Assembly: GCA_900314645.1 (NCBI GenBank)
Contig: OMWB01000001.1
Coordinates: 124,001-188,000, forward strand
Length of the DNA stretch: 64,000 nucleotides
Direction: 5' to 3'
DNA from: an uncultured Actinomycetes bacterium
GTDB lineage: Bacteria; Actinomycetota; Coriobacteriia; Coriobacteriales; Atopobiaceae
In this document: piece by piece, positions 51,373 through 60,991 of the stretch
How the letters are laid out: every line of letters begins with the position of its first letter
How positions within the stretch are numbered: position 1 is the stretch's first letter
The notes under the pieces: generated by a model
Told to the model about the DNA's origin: nothing
The model's input: only the letters and a program-made list of their open reading frames with translations
Databases searched by the model: none
Program-made: the position numbers and the translations under genes

Positions 51373-52583
51373 TGGAGCTGCTGTCGCCAGCAGGAGGGCC
51401 TGAGCAGCTGCGGCTCGCGGCGCACTTTGGCGCGGACGCCGTCTATGTTGCGGGCAAACGCTGGGGCATGCGCTCGCGCAGCGTCAATTTTGAAGACGAC
51501 GAGCTGGCTCGTGCCGTGCGCTGGGCACACGGTCGAGCCGTCTCGGTGCATGTGACCCTCAATGTGGTCATGACTGACACCGACATGGAAAGCTTGCCTG
51601 CCTACCTGCGCTTTATTGACGAGATAGGTGTTGACGCGGCTATCGTGGCGGATCTGGGCACGCTCGAGTTGCTACGGAGGCATGCGCCGCATGTAGAGGC
51701 CCACCTTTCCACGCAGGCCAGCGTGATGAGCGCGGTGACGGCCGATGCGTGGGCACGGCTGGGCGTGCGACGCGTGGTGCTCGCACGCGAGATGACACTC
51801 GCGCAGATAGCCGAGCTGAGGCGGCGCTGCTCGAAGGAGCTGGAACTCGAGGCCTTTGCGCACGGATCGATGTGCATGGCGTACTCGGGAAGGTGCCTGC
51901 TTTCTGCCGAGCTGATGGGGCGTGGGCGCTCTGCCAGCTTTGGTGCGTGTGCGCAGCCCTGCCGCTGGGGCTGGGAGCTGGTTGAGGAAAAGACGGGCGT
52001 GGCGATCCCGGTGGAGACGGATGAACGCGGAAGCTACCTGCTCTCATCCAATGACCTCTGCATGATTGAGCATCTTGATAAGATGATCGATGCTGGCATC
52101 GACGCCATCAAGGTAGAGGGACGCGCCAAGGGCAGCTATTACACCGCATGTGTGACTAACGCATACCGCCATGTGCTGGACGGCAGCCCGGTGGAGCCGT
52201 GGCGTGCGGAGCTCGACGCGGTAAGCCATCGGCCGTATTCAACTGGCTTCTACTTTGGTGAGCCCACGCAGAACCCGGGACGCGTCGACTACGTCCGCGA
52301 GCGCAGCATGGTGGGCGTGGTTCGTGGGAGCGAGGCCGACTTCGGTGGATTCATCGTCGAACTTGAGTGCCGAAACCGCGCCGCGCGCGATGCACAAGCC
52401 GAGGTGCTGAGCCCCGGAGAGGACGTGCGCAAGATTAGGCTGGCCGCCCTTGAGGAGTGGGATGACGCGGCCGGCGCTTGGACGCCGGTGGACATCATGG
52501 CGCGCAGCATGGGGCGATATCGCTTCCGCTCACCCGTGCCGCTCTCAAAGCGCGACGTAGTCTGCGTGGAAGCGGCGCAATAA
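51372..52583 (+). CDS. U32 family peptidase (tRNA/rRNA hydroxylation type)
   Basis: A 403-residue U32 protein. The opening MELLSPAGGPEQLRLAAHFGADAVYVAGKR and the ELEAFAHGSMCMAYSGRCLLS stretch (near residue 157) are diagnostic; conserved cysteines (CAQPCRW near 193) fit the Fe-S or metal site of the RlhA/TrhP group, which hydroxylates RNA bases using prephenate, so the peptidase name is historical. The C-terminal beta domain starts near 310. It overlaps the ATP-grasp gene by one base. The exact RNA target cannot be told from sequence alone. Confidence 0.88.
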   Translation: MELLSPAGGPEQLRLAAHFGADAVYVAGKRWGMRSRSVNFEDDELARAVRWAHGRAVSVHVTLNVVMTDTDMESLPAYLRFIDEIGVDAAIVADLGTLELLRRHAPHVEAHLSTQASVMSAVTADAWARLGVRRVVLAREMTLAQIAELRRRCSKELELEAFAHGSMCMAYSGRCLLSAELMGRGRSASFGACAQPCRWGWELVEEKTGVAIPVETDERGSYLLSSNDLCMIEHLDKMIDAGIDAIKVEGRAKGSYYTACVTNAYRHVLDGSPVEPWRAELDAVSHRPYSTGFYFGEPTQNPGRVDYVRERSMVGVVRGSEADFGGFIVELECRNRAARDAQAEVLSPGEDVRKIRLAALEEWDDAAGAWTPVDIMARSMGRYRFRSPVPLSKRDVVCVEAAQ

Positions 52584-52621
52584 TAGCGATATATATGGGC
52601 GCGTAAGAGAAGGGGGTCATC

Positions 52622-53764
52622 ATGCCTCGGTTCCTGTTTGCCTCAGATTCGTTCAAGGGGACCATCTCCTCGGCAGAGGCGGGCGAGCTCTTGCGCGAGG
52701 CGGCACTTGCGTCGTTTCCTGATGCAAAGACCAAGACCTTGGTGGTTGCCGACGGTGGAGAAGGAACCGTCGATGCGGTCGTTGCTGCTACGAACGGGGT
52801 CATGCGCAAGGTGACGGTGGAAGGCCCTCTGGGTGGTGCCGTGAAGGCGCACTATGGACTGCTTGGCGGGTCTCGCGCGGTCATCGAGATGGCGGAGGCC
52901 TCGGGGCTTCCCCTGGTCGCGTTTGACGAGCGCGACCCGCGGCTGGCCAGCACGTACGGGACGGGTCAGCTCATTGCTGACGCGCTCGACCAAGGCGTGC
53001 GTGACATCTCGCTGGCCATCGGCGGCTCGGCCACCAACGATGGCGGCATGGGCTGCATGCGTGCCCTTGGCGCGCGCCTCTTGGATGGCGAGGGTAACGA
53101 GTTGGCAGGCACAGGCGCTGACCTCGCACTTGTTCGCGAGATTGACCTTTCGGGCATGGACAAGCGCATTGCCAAGACTACCTTCCGCGTGATGTGCGAC
53201 GTGGACAACCCGCTTTTGGGGCCACGCGGCGCAACGCACGTGTTTGGTCCGCAGAAGGGAGCCACGCCCGAGACGGTTGAAGAGCTTGAGCGCGGCATGG
53301 AGAACTACGCCCAGGTCCTGTGCAAGACCTTCGCGGGCTTTGATCCCATGGCGGATGGCATGGGCGCGGCAGGCGGGCTGGGCGCCGCGGCGCGGGCGTT
53401 CCTCGACGCAGAAGTGGTGCGCGGGATCGAGTGCGTGCTTGACCTCGTGGGCTTTGATCGGCTGTTGGATGGCTGTGACCTCTGCGTGACGGGAGAGGGC
53501 CATGCGGACGTGCAGTCGGCATACGGCAAGGTGATCAGTGGCATCGCGGGACGCTGCGTGGCCGCGGGAGTTCCCTGTGTTGCGGTCGTGGGTGCCATGG
53601 ACGAGGACGCGACGGCCCTCTTTGGCGTGGGCGTGGATGCGCTCATTCCCACCGTGATTGACATCGTATCTCGCGAGGAGACCCTCGCACGATCAAAGGA
53701 GAACTATCAGCTGGCCGCCCAGCGTCTCTTCACGCTGCTGCGCCTGGGAACAAAGCTCGGGTGA
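52622..53764 (+). CDS. glycerate kinase (type I, GarK/GlxK)
   Basis: A 380-residue glycerate kinase that phosphorylates D-glycerate to 2- or 3-phosphoglycerate. Family motifs are FASDSFKGTISSAEA at the N-terminus, VVADGGEGTVDAV near residue 42, IGGSATNDGGMGCMRALGA near 135, VFGPQKGATPETVE near 205 and GMGAAGGLGAAARAF near 245. ATG 52622 follows AGAAGGGGG. The enzyme feeds glycolysis. It is followed by a strong terminator, so it is either monocistronic or the last gene after the U32 gene. Confidence 0.94.
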   Translation: MPRFLFASDSFKGTISSAEAGELLREAALASFPDAKTKTLVVADGGEGTVDAVVAATNGVMRKVTVEGPLGGAVKAHYGLLGGSRAVIEMAEASGLPLVAFDERDPRLASTYGTGQLIADALDQGVRDISLAIGGSATNDGGMGCMRALGARLLDGEGNELAGTGADLALVREIDLSGMDKRIAKTTFRVMCDVDNPLLGPRGATHVFGPQKGATPETVEELERGMENYAQVLCKTFAGFDPMADGMGAAGGLGAAARAFLDAEVVRGIECVLDLVGFDRLLDGCDLCVTGEGHADVQSAYGKVISGIAGRCVAAGVPCVAVVGAMDEDATALFGVGVDALIPTVIDIVSREETLARSKENYQLAAQRLFTLLRLGTKLG

Positions 53765-53803
53765 GCTGACGAGCGTTGACGTCGCCAGCTTATGGTTGGT
53801 TCA

Positions 53804-53839
53804 AACCGACGCCGGGGGATGCCTCGGCGTCGGTTTTCT
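53804..53839 (+). terminator. intrinsic terminator after the glycerate kinase gene
   Basis: AACCGACGCCG (53804-53814) pairs with CGGCGTCGGTT (53825-53835), followed by TTCTT. Confidence 0.88.
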
Positions 53840-53925
53840 TGTGCCGAGTCCTCGGGTTTGGAATTGGTGTCCAGTAGGGTCGCTACACTAGTGTGCCTAG
53901 CTAAATTCGGCCCTCAGGAGTGCTC

Positions 53926-56406
53926 ATGCCCTTTGACCAGCAGCAATCGCTCTTTGGAACCTATGACGCAGACCAGCTTTGGATGCCCGCCGCGCCCCTT
54001 GTTGACCTCAACAGCCTCAACCCGGCGCAGCGCGAGGCTGCGGAGTGCACCCAAGGGCCGCTACTGGTGCTTGCGGGGGCAGGCTCGGGCAAGACGCGCG
54101 TGCTGACGTATCGCATTGCCCACATGATTGGCGACGAGGGTGTGCGCCCCTGGCAGATCCTAGCCATCACCTTCACCAACAAGGCCGCGGCAGAGATGCG
54201 CGAGCGCCTTGCCAAGCTGGTGCCCAGCACGCGCGGCATGTGGATCTGCACGTTCCACGCCATGTGCGTGCGCATCCTGCGCGAAGACGCGGAGCTTCTT
54301 GGCTACCGCCCCAACTTCACCATCTACGACGACGATGACTCCCGCCGTCTGGTGCGCGACATCATGGCTGACCTCGACATCGACCCAAAGCAGTACCCGC
54401 TCAACTCCATCCGCGCCATCATCAGCAACGCGAAGAACGCTCTCATCACGCCTGAGGAGATGTCCTTGGAGGCCGACAGCCCCGCCTACCAGAAGGCCGC
54501 GCGCGTCTATGCAGAGCTCCAGCGCCGCCTCTCGCGCGCCAATGCGATGGACTTCGATGACCTGCTCACCCGTGCGTACGAGCTGCTCTCCAAGCATCCC
54601 GAGGTGCTGGACCGCTATCAGGAACGCTTCCGTCAGATCAGTGTGGACGAGTATCAGGACACCAACAAGGCTCAGTACGCCATCACCAACCTCTTGGCTG
54701 CCAAGTACCGCAACCTCATGGTGGTGGGCGACGACGACCAATCCATCTACAGTTGGCGTGGCGCCGACATCCAGAACATCCTTGACTTTGAGAAGGACTA
54801 CCCAGAGGCCAAGGTGGTGCGTCTTGAGGAGAACTACCGCTCGACGGGCCATATTCTGGCGGCGGCCAACGCCGTAGTGGCGCACAACTCGCGCCGCAAG
54901 GAGAAGCACCTGTTCACCTCTGCGGGCGACGGCGAGAAGATCCGCGTGTTCCAGGCGGCGGACGAGCGCGACGAGGGCCGTTGGATCGGCTCTGAGATAG
55001 AGAAGCTGCATGATGCCGGCACAAGCTACGACGACATCGCGGTCTTCTATCGCACCAACGCGCAGTCGCGCATCTTGGAAGATATGTTCCTGCGTGCGGG
55101 TGTGCCGTACAAGATCGTGGGTGGCACACGCTTCTTTGACCGCGCGGAGATTCGCGACGTCATGGCCTACCTCAAGCTGGTGGTCAACCCTGACGACGAC
55201 GTGAGCGCCATGCGCGTGGTCAACACGCCGCGCCGTGGTATCGGCACCACGTCGGTGCGCAAGATCAGCGCCTATGCGGCGGAAAATGGACTTTCGTTCT
55301 TTGCGGCGGCGCAGCTGTGCGTGGCCGAGTCAGGCTTGCTCTCCGCCAAGGTGCGAGGCGCGTTGGGGGAGTTCTGCGCAACTATCGAGGCAGGCCGCCA
55401 CATGACCGGTGAGCTGCGCGACGTGGTGGAGGCCATCGTCGACCGCACGGGTCTTATCCAGGCGCTTCGTGCCGAGAACAGCATCGAGGCCGATGGCCGC
55501 ATCGAGAACATTCAGGAGTTCTATGGCGTCGCCGCGGAGTTCGACGAGACGCACGACGACGTTGAGGAGACGCTCGAGAGCCTGCGGCAGCTGCGTGCGG
55601 CCGGGGCCGTCGGCGCGGGCGAGATTCCCGATGCCCTGGCGGCTGAGGTCGAGGCCGATGCCGCGGCACTCGCGCAGGAGCAGGAGAGGCCCCAGGTGGC
55701 AGCAGAGAAGCTGCCGGCCCTCATGGAATGGCTGGCGCTGCGCTCTGACCTCGATGCGCTGGCAGGCTCTACGAGTGCCATCACGATGATGACGGTGCAC
55801 TCGGCAAAGGGCTTGGAGTTTCCCGTGGTGTTCGTGGCGGGCATGGAAGACGGCATCTTCCCGCATCGCGCGCACGAGGGGGAGGGCGAGCAGCTTGAAG
55901 AGGAGCGTCGTCTGGCCTACGTGGCTATCACGCGCGCCGAGCGCAAGCTCTATCTCACCTACGCTACCACGCGCCGCATGTACGGTGGCACCGAGGCCTA
56001 TCCGCGCAGCCGCTTCCTCAACGAGATTCCCGAGGAGCACGTGCAGAGCATCGGCGTGGGATCTTCGGGCTTCTCCGGTACAGGCTGGGCAAAGCGCGGA
56101 GACCGTCACGGCACCTATGGGTCGGGCCGTGGGTCTGAGGTGTATGGCGGCAACGTGTTTGGCTCGCGCACGAGGTCTACGGGCGGCTCGCACGATGTGG
56201 CGCGGCCTACCGTCACCGGCATCAAGCGTGATGCGGCCAAGGCTGCCGAGACGTTCCTGCCTGGCGACCAGGTGTCGCACAAGACGTTTGGTCCCGGCAA
56301 GGTGGTCGCCGTGCAGGGTGATACCATCGAGGTGCACTTCACGCGTACCGGAAAGACCAAGAAGCTCATGAAGGGCTTTGCGCCCATCGTCAAGATCGAG
56401 GGGTGA
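53926..56406 (+). CDS. pcrA: UvrD/PcrA-type ATP-dependent DNA helicase
   Basis: An 826-residue SF1A helicase that unwinds DNA 3' to 5' in repair and replication. Motifs: Q-motif LNPAQREA near 31, Walker A AGAGSGKT (50-57), [22 protein letters not shown] (II), [15 protein letters not shown] (III), LEENYRS (IV), [18 protein letters not shown] (V) and [15 protein letters not shown] (VI). The C-terminal [17 protein letters not shown] is the PcrA tail that binds RNA polymerase. ATG 53926 lies 5 nt after AGGAG; GTG 53920 would overlap that site. The mscS-like gene follows. Confidence 0.95.
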   Translation: MPFDQQQSLFGTYDADQLWMPAAPLVDLNSLNPAQREAAECTQGPLLVLAGAGSGKTRVLTYRIAHMIGDEGVRPWQILAITFTNKAAAEMRERLAKLVPSTRGMWICTFHAMCVRILREDAELLGYRPNFTIYDDDDSRRLVRDIMADLDIDPKQYPLNSIRAIISNAKNALITPEEMSLEADSPAYQKAARVYAELQRRLSRANAMDFDDLLTRAYELLSKHPEVLDRYQERFRQISVDEYQDTNKAQYAITNLLAAKYRNLMVVGDDDQSIYSWRGADIQNILDFEKDYPEAKVVRLEENYRSTGHILAAANAVVAHNSRRKEKHLFTSAGDGEKIRVFQAADERDEGRWIGSEIEKLHDAGTSYDDIAVFYRTNAQSRILEDMFLRAGVPYKIVGGTRFFDRAEIRDVMAYLKLVVNPDDDVSAMRVVNTPRRGIGTTSVRKISAYAAENGLSFFAAAQLCVAESGLLSAKVRGALGEFCATIEAGRHMTGELRDVVEAIVDRTGLIQALRAENSIEADGRIENIQEFYGVAAEFDETHDDVEETLESLRQLRAAGAVGAGEIPDALAAEVEADAAALAQEQERPQVAAEKLPALMEWLALRSDLDALAGSTSAITMMTVHSAKGLEFPVVFVAGMEDGIFPHRAHEGEGEQLEEERRLAYVAITRAERKLYLTYATTRRMYGGTEAYPRSRFLNEIPEEHVQSIGVGSSGFSGTGWAKRGDRHGTYGSGRGSEVYGGNVFGSRTRSTGGSHDVARPTVTGIKRDAAKAAETFLPGDQVSHKTFGPGKVVAVQGDTIEVHFTRTGKTKKLMKGFAPIVKIEG

Positions 56407-56411
56407 CGCAC

Positions 56412-57173
56412 ATGCTGGAGACGCTCCTTCCCAACCTTGAGCCTGCCTCGCTCGTTGCGAAGGTCGTGCTGCTCGTCATCGTGACGGCGGCAGCGCTTAT
56501 CGTGCAGCGAATCAGCGTCCCCATCTCCCGTCGTGCGCTCGAGGCGGCAAAGGTTCCCCAGGCAACCATCCTGCTCAACATTCAACGTGGCTTCATCTGG
56601 GGGTTTGCGCTGCTCTTTGTGCTTGGTCCCGTGTTTGGGGTGGAGCCTACTGGCTTCATTGCCACGCTCGGCGTGACCTCGGTCGCGCTTTCGATGGGCT
56701 TGCAGGACACCGTCTCCAACCTCATCGGTGGCCTCACGCTCATGCTCACGAAGATCATCAAGCCGGGTGACTACGTCACGGCAAGCGGCTTCACGGGCAA
56801 GGTGACCGACATCAACTGGCGGTATACCTGCCTGGAGGATCGTGGCGGCAACATGCAGGTCATCCCCAACTCGGTGCTGTGGAAGTCGCCATTTGTCAAG
56901 CTGGTCGAGGGCCCGGCGCTCTCTACGACGCTCACCTTGGCCGTGAAGCACGACGCTGACCTCAACGCGGTAGCCGAAGAAGCCGTCGTTGCGGCCACCA
57001 TGGCGGCGGCAAAGTTGCTTGACCTCACGAGGAAGCCCGTCGCGCAGTTCTCTGACCCAAATGCGAGCAGCGTGACGCTGAATCTCACGCTCTTCATGGC
57101 GGATGGCACGACGAGCGCCGCGGTCAATGACGTGGTAGCGCGCGCCTTGGTCGGCAAGCCCTGGCTTGCGTAG
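56412..57173 (+). CDS. MscS-family mechanosensitive ion channel
   Basis: A 253-residue small-conductance mechanosensitive channel. Three hydrophobic segments lie at about 15-35, 58-75 and 85-105; the pore helix TM3 is GLQDTVSNLIGGLTLMLTK, and the beta domain follows with IIKPGDYVTASGFTGKVTDI and NMQVIPNSVLWKSP. It protects against osmotic downshock. ATG 56412 follows GAGGGG that spans the end of pcrA; GTG 56403 would overlap the pcrA stop. It probably shares the pcrA transcript. Confidence 0.92.
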   Translation: MLETLLPNLEPASLVAKVVLLVIVTAAALIVQRISVPISRRALEAAKVPQATILLNIQRGFIWGFALLFVLGPVFGVEPTGFIATLGVTSVALSMGLQDTVSNLIGGLTLMLTKIIKPGDYVTASGFTGKVTDINWRYTCLEDRGGNMQVIPNSVLWKSPFVKLVEGPALSTTLTLAVKHDADLNAVAEEAVVAATMAAAKLLDLTRKPVAQFSDPNASSVTLNLTLFMADGTTSAAVNDVVARALVGKPWLA

Positions 57174-57356
57174 GGGGCTCTGCGCTCGGCGCAACCGGAT
57201 TAGGATTTGCGCCAGTATGCCCGGTCCATCTTGAAGCAGCACCGTCCTAATGCCCGCGCGTCATATAACGTTTGCGCAGGTATATGCTTATTCAGCACAT
57301 CAATACTGCCGCTTACCAAAGAACCTCAGAAGACATATGCATAAGACGAGTCCATG

Positions 57357-57389
57357 GACGATGATGGGGGTGTGCACAACACCATCGTC
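57357..57389 (+). promoter_or_regulatory. leader hairpin before the carbamate kinase gene
   Basis: GACGATG (57357-57363) pairs with CATCGTC (57383-57389), with GTGT/ACAC inside and a 6-nt bulge. It ends just before the AGAGGAG ribosome site. It may gate translation or mark a processing site; it does not match a riboswitch that I know. The 231-base gap before the gene shows no other clear element. Confidence 0.45.
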
Positions 57390-57404
57390 TAGAGGAGAAG
57401 TCGT

Positions 57405-58382
57405 ATGGCCGCATCGTTTCGAAAGGACCCGTCAAAGCCCAAGCGCGTCGTCATAGCACTTGGTGGAAATGCGCTGGGCGACACGCCATCCGAGCAGATG
57501 GAAAACGTTCGCAAGGCGGCTCCCGCCTTGCTTGACGTGATTGACGAACACACCGAGATCATCATCACTCATGGCAACGGCCCCCAGGTGGGCATGATTC
57601 AGAAGGCCTTTGCTATCTCCTCGACGCTTGACGAGAAAGTCCCCGTGATGGACTTGCCTGAGTGCGGCGCCATGAGCCAGGGCTACATCGGCTATCACCT
57701 GCAGCAGGCGCTCGGAGCAGAGATGCACCGTACCGGCAAGAAGTGGCACGTGGCAACGGTCGTGACGCAAATAGAGGTCGATGCCGACGACCCATCGTTC
57801 CAAAACCCCACCAAACCTATTGGCCCCTTCCTGACCAAGGAGCAAGCAGAGAGCCAAGCAGCGCAAGACCCCAGCTTCCACTTCGTGGAGGACTCTGGGC
57901 GTGGCTACCGTCGCGTGGTTGCGAGCCCGCGTCCGCGGCGCATCGTGGAGTCCGAGTCCATCCTCAACCTGCTCGACAACGAGTTCATCGTCATTGCGTG
58001 CGGCGGTGGCGGCATCCCCGTGATTCGCGACACCGACAACTATGGCTGCTATAAGGGCGTCCCGGCAGTCATCGACAAGGATATGGCTGGCGCCCTTCTG
58101 GGGGAGGACTGCGATGCCGACATGCTGGTGTTGCTGACGGCGGTTGAGCATGTTGCCATCAATTTTGGCAAGGAAAACCAGCAAGACCTGACAGACATAA
58201 CGGTGAGCGAGGCACGCGCTTACGCCGACGCGGGTGAGTTCGGCAAGGGTTCCATGGAGCCCAAGGTACGCGCGGCACTTCGCTTCTGCGAGGGTCGGCC
58301 GGATCGCGTCGCGATCATCGGCTCGCTGGAGAAGGCTCCCGAAGCGGTGCGCGGAAAGAGCGGCACGCGTATCCACTACTAG
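57405..58382 (+). CDS. arcC: carbamate kinase
   Basis: A 325-residue carbamate kinase that makes ATP and carbamate from carbamoyl phosphate and ADP. Family motifs are RVVIALGGNALGDTPSEQ near residue 14, THGNGPQVGMI near 54, VVASPRPRRIVE near 168, IACGGGGIPVI near 196, and VIDKDMAGALLGEDCDADMLVLLT near 222. It is the energy-yielding last step of the agmatine pathway encoded just downstream. ATG 57405 follows AGAGGAG. The gene order arcC-ptcA-aguA differs from the usual order with arcC last. Confidence 0.95.
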   Translation: MAASFRKDPSKPKRVVIALGGNALGDTPSEQMENVRKAAPALLDVIDEHTEIIITHGNGPQVGMIQKAFAISSTLDEKVPVMDLPECGAMSQGYIGYHLQQALGAEMHRTGKKWHVATVVTQIEVDADDPSFQNPTKPIGPFLTKEQAESQAAQDPSFHFVEDSGRGYRRVVASPRPRRIVESESILNLLDNEFIVIACGGGGIPVIRDTDNYGCYKGVPAVIDKDMAGALLGEDCDADMLVLLTAVEHVAINFGKENQQDLTDITVSEARAYADAGEFGKGSMEPKVRAALRFCEGRPDRVAIIGSLEKAPEAVRGKSGTRIHY

Positions 58383-58468
58383 TAAACGTGCGGTGTCAAT
58401 TGAAGTAGAGGCGCGGCTCTCGAAGCCGCTGGGCGCCGGTTATCCGGCGGAAAGGACGGGCGATACCT

Positions 58469-59548
58469 ATGAGCATGCCCAAGGACTACATCGATACCTG
58501 TGACTTTACCAAGGAGCAGCTGCTCGCCATGGAAGAGCTCGCCATGGCCATGAAGGCGGCAATCAAGGAGGACGGCTTCTATCCGCACCTGCTGCGCAAC
58601 CAGAGCCTGGGTATGATCTTCCAGCAGGTCTCCACGCGTACGCGCATCTCGTTCGAGACGGCCATGTGCGATCTTGGCGGCCATGCGCAGTTCTACGGCC
58701 CCGGCACCATTCAGCTGGGTGGGCATGAGTCGCTCGAAGACTCCTCGCGTGTTATGGGAAGCCTCCTCGACATCATGATGGCGCGGGTTGACCGCCACAA
58801 GGACGTGGTGGGTCTTGCCGCTGGTGCCGCCTGCCCAGTTATCAACGGCATGTCCGAGTTCAACCATCCCACGCAGGAGCTGGGCGACCTTCTCACCATG
58901 CTTGAGAACCTTCCCGAAGGCAAGAGCATCGAGGACTGCAAGCTCGCCTTCATCGGTGACGCCACGCAGGTCTGCGTCTCGCTGATGTTCATCTGCTCCA
59001 TCATGGGCATGGATTTCGTGCAGTTTGGCCCTAAGGGTCACCAGATCTCTGATGGTGCCCTCCACGTGGGCACCGATGAGGAGCGCGCTGAGTTTGGCAA
59101 GAAGCTCATGGCTATCGGCGAGGAGAACTGCAAGAAGTCGGGTGGCACCATCACCATCTCCGACGACATCGAGTGCATCAAGGGCGCCGACTTCATCTAC
59201 ACCGACGTATGGTATGGCCTCTACGACGATGAGGTCGAGGGTGTCAACTACATGGACATCTTCTATCCCAAGTATCAGGTCACCATGGACATGATGAACT
59301 ACGCTGGTCCTGACTCCAAGTTCATGCATTGCCTGCCTGCGTCGCGCAACGAGGAAGTCACCGATGAGGTCATGGACGACCCCGAGCGCTCGCTCTGCTG
59401 GGTGGAGGCTGAGAACCGCAAGCATTCCATCCGCGCCATCCTGGCGACCCTCGGACGTCGCACTCCGCTGAACGACGAGGGCGTGGAGTACGCCTCCAAG
59501 GAGCGCCTGCACAAGGCCATCGCCAAGATTGAGGAGCTTCAGGCGTAA
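58469..59548 (+). CDS. ptcA: putrescine carbamoyltransferase
   Basis: A 359-residue transcarbamylase that phosphorolyses N-carbamoylputrescine to putrescine and carbamoyl phosphate. The phosphate site is [33 protein letters not shown] near residue 75 and the late [19 protein letters not shown] match the putrescine rather than ornithine branch, and the C-terminal helix tail [15 protein letters not shown] is the extra helix of PtcA. Agmatine deiminase alongside confirms this. ATG 58469 is used; ATG 58475 is possible. A structured inverted repeat separates it from aguA. Confidence 0.9.
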   Translation: MSMPKDYIDTCDFTKEQLLAMEELAMAMKAAIKEDGFYPHLLRNQSLGMIFQQVSTRTRISFETAMCDLGGHAQFYGPGTIQLGGHESLEDSSRVMGSLLDIMMARVDRHKDVVGLAAGAACPVINGMSEFNHPTQELGDLLTMLENLPEGKSIEDCKLAFIGDATQVCVSLMFICSIMGMDFVQFGPKGHQISDGALHVGTDEERAEFGKKLMAIGEENCKKSGGTITISDDIECIKGADFIYTDVWYGLYDDEVEGVNYMDIFYPKYQVTMDMMNYAGPDSKFMHCLPASRNEEVTDEVMDDPERSLCWVEAENRKHSIRAILATLGRRTPLNDEGVEYASKERLHKAIAKIEELQA

Positions 59549-59565
59549 GCACCATCCTGCCTGTC

Positions 59566-59685
59566 AGACGGTGGGCCAAGGCCGCCTGCTCAGACAGTCC
59601 TCGCCTCAGGTGGTGTGACGCCGTCCCTTCGGTACGGCTGCACCACCTGGGCTGCGGAACTCGCATTCACCTTGGCCCACCGTCT
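59566..59685. repeat. conserved-core, variable-stem element, copy 3 (between ptcA and aguA)
   Basis: The outer stem is 59566-59581 with 59670-59685 (16 bp, perfect). The core strands are CTGCTCAGACAGTCCTCGC (59586-59604) and GCTGCGGAACTCGCAT (59651-59666), both identical to copy 1 apart from one base. The inner hairpin differs from copy 1 in sequence yet keeps its pairing. It lies 17 nt after the ptcA stop and 26 nt before the aguA start. Confidence 0.93.
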
Positions 59686-59711
59686 CTAACCGCCACGAAA
59701 GAAGGCAAGAC

Positions 59712-60923
59712 ATGCGTACCATCTATGAGTCAGATTCAACCCCAAAGGCCGACGGCTTCCACATGCCCGGTGAGTTCGAGCCGCAGAAGCGTGTGTGGAT
59801 GGGCTGGCCTCACCGCACAGACACCTGGGCACATGGCGCCAAGCCCGCGCAGGCACAGTACGCCAACATCGCTCGCGCCATCGCCGAGTTCACCCCGGTC
59901 TACATGTGCGCCAATCAGGTTGACTATGCCAACTGCAAGGCCGTGTTCGAAGAGGACGAGAACGTCCATGTTATCGAGATGACCACCGATGACGCGTGGT
60001 TCCGTGACACTGGCGCGACCTACGTCATCAACGATAAGGGCGAGGTCCGTGCCAACCACTGGCACTTCAATGCCTATGGCGGCATGGTCGACGGCCTGTA
60101 CTTCCCCTGGGACAAAGACGAGCAGATCGCCTTGAAGATGGCCGAGCTCTCCGAGGTAGTTCGCTATCGTCCCGATGACATGATCCTTGAGGGCGGCTCC
60201 ATCACCGTCGACGGCGAGGGTACGCTCGTGGTGACCGACCAATGCCTGCTCTCTCCCGGCCGCACCGCCAGCGCCGTGCGCGTGGAAGAGGACGAGGATG
60301 ACATCTGGCCGACCTTCGCGCTCAAGTTCAAGCCGTGGAGTGAAGAGCTTCGTGCCTACATGACGGACCACCTCAAGGAGTACCTGGGCGTTGACAAGGT
60401 GATTTGGGTCAAGGAGGGCATTGACCCCAGCGAGACCAACGGCCACATTGACGACGTGGCGACTTTCATCGCCCCTGGCGTCATGGCGTGCATCTGGACC
60501 GATGATCCTGACTACCCGTTCTATCGTCAATGCCACGAGGCCTACGAGACGCTCAGCAATGCCACGGACGCAAAGGGTCGCAAGCTGAAGGTGTACAAGC
60601 TTCCGATGCCGGTCAAGCCGGTATTCATGGACCAGGCATCCTGCGACACCATCGACATCGATGAGAATGCCGAGCCGCGCGTATCTGACGAGCCGTTGAT
60701 TGCCTCCTACATGAACTACCTCGTGACCAACGGTGGCATCATCACTCCGCAGTACGGCGACGAGAACGACTCGTTGGCCATAGAGACGCTCCAGAAGATT
60801 TACGACGAGACCTGGGGCGAGGGTGCCTACAAGGTGGTGGGCGTCCAGTCCGAGCAGGTTGTCTTTGGTGGCGGAAACATCCACTGCATCACGCAGCAGG
60901 AGCCGGCGCCGCAGGTTAAGTAA
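59712..60923 (+). CDS. aguA: agmatine deiminase
   Basis: A 403-residue agmatine deiminase (guanidino-modifying enzyme superfamily), which converts agmatine to N-carbamoylputrescine and ammonia. The catalytic Cys392 is in GGGNIHCITQQEP; the Asp/Glu motif DDAWFRDTGATYVIND near residue 93 and the His in NGHIDDVATF near 240 complete the active site. Length is slightly above the usual 365-380, owing to inserts in the central region. ATG 59712 follows GAAAGAAGG. It provides the substrate of PtcA and is the first catabolic step of the cluster. Confidence 0.95.
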   Translation: MRTIYESDSTPKADGFHMPGEFEPQKRVWMGWPHRTDTWAHGAKPAQAQYANIARAIAEFTPVYMCANQVDYANCKAVFEEDENVHVIEMTTDDAWFRDTGATYVINDKGEVRANHWHFNAYGGMVDGLYFPWDKDEQIALKMAELSEVVRYRPDDMILEGGSITVDGEGTLVVTDQCLLSPGRTASAVRVEEDEDDIWPTFALKFKPWSEELRAYMTDHLKEYLGVDKVIWVKEGIDPSETNGHIDDVATFIAPGVMACIWTDDPDYPFYRQCHEAYETLSNATDAKGRKLKVYKLPMPVKPVFMDQASCDTIDIDENAEPRVSDEPLIASYMNYLVTNGGIITPQYGDENDSLAIETLQKIYDETWGEGAYKVVGVQSEQVVFGGGNIHCITQQEPAPQVK

Positions 60924-60991
60924 CGCAGCCACAAATGGTCGGGCCGGATCACATCTGCCGGCCCGACCTCGGCACGCAGAAGGGAGGACAA

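Noticed and set aside
57357..57389. Riboswitch before arcC
   Set aside because: A single short hairpin is seen, without a conserved aptamer core that I recognise, so only a leader hairpin is reported.
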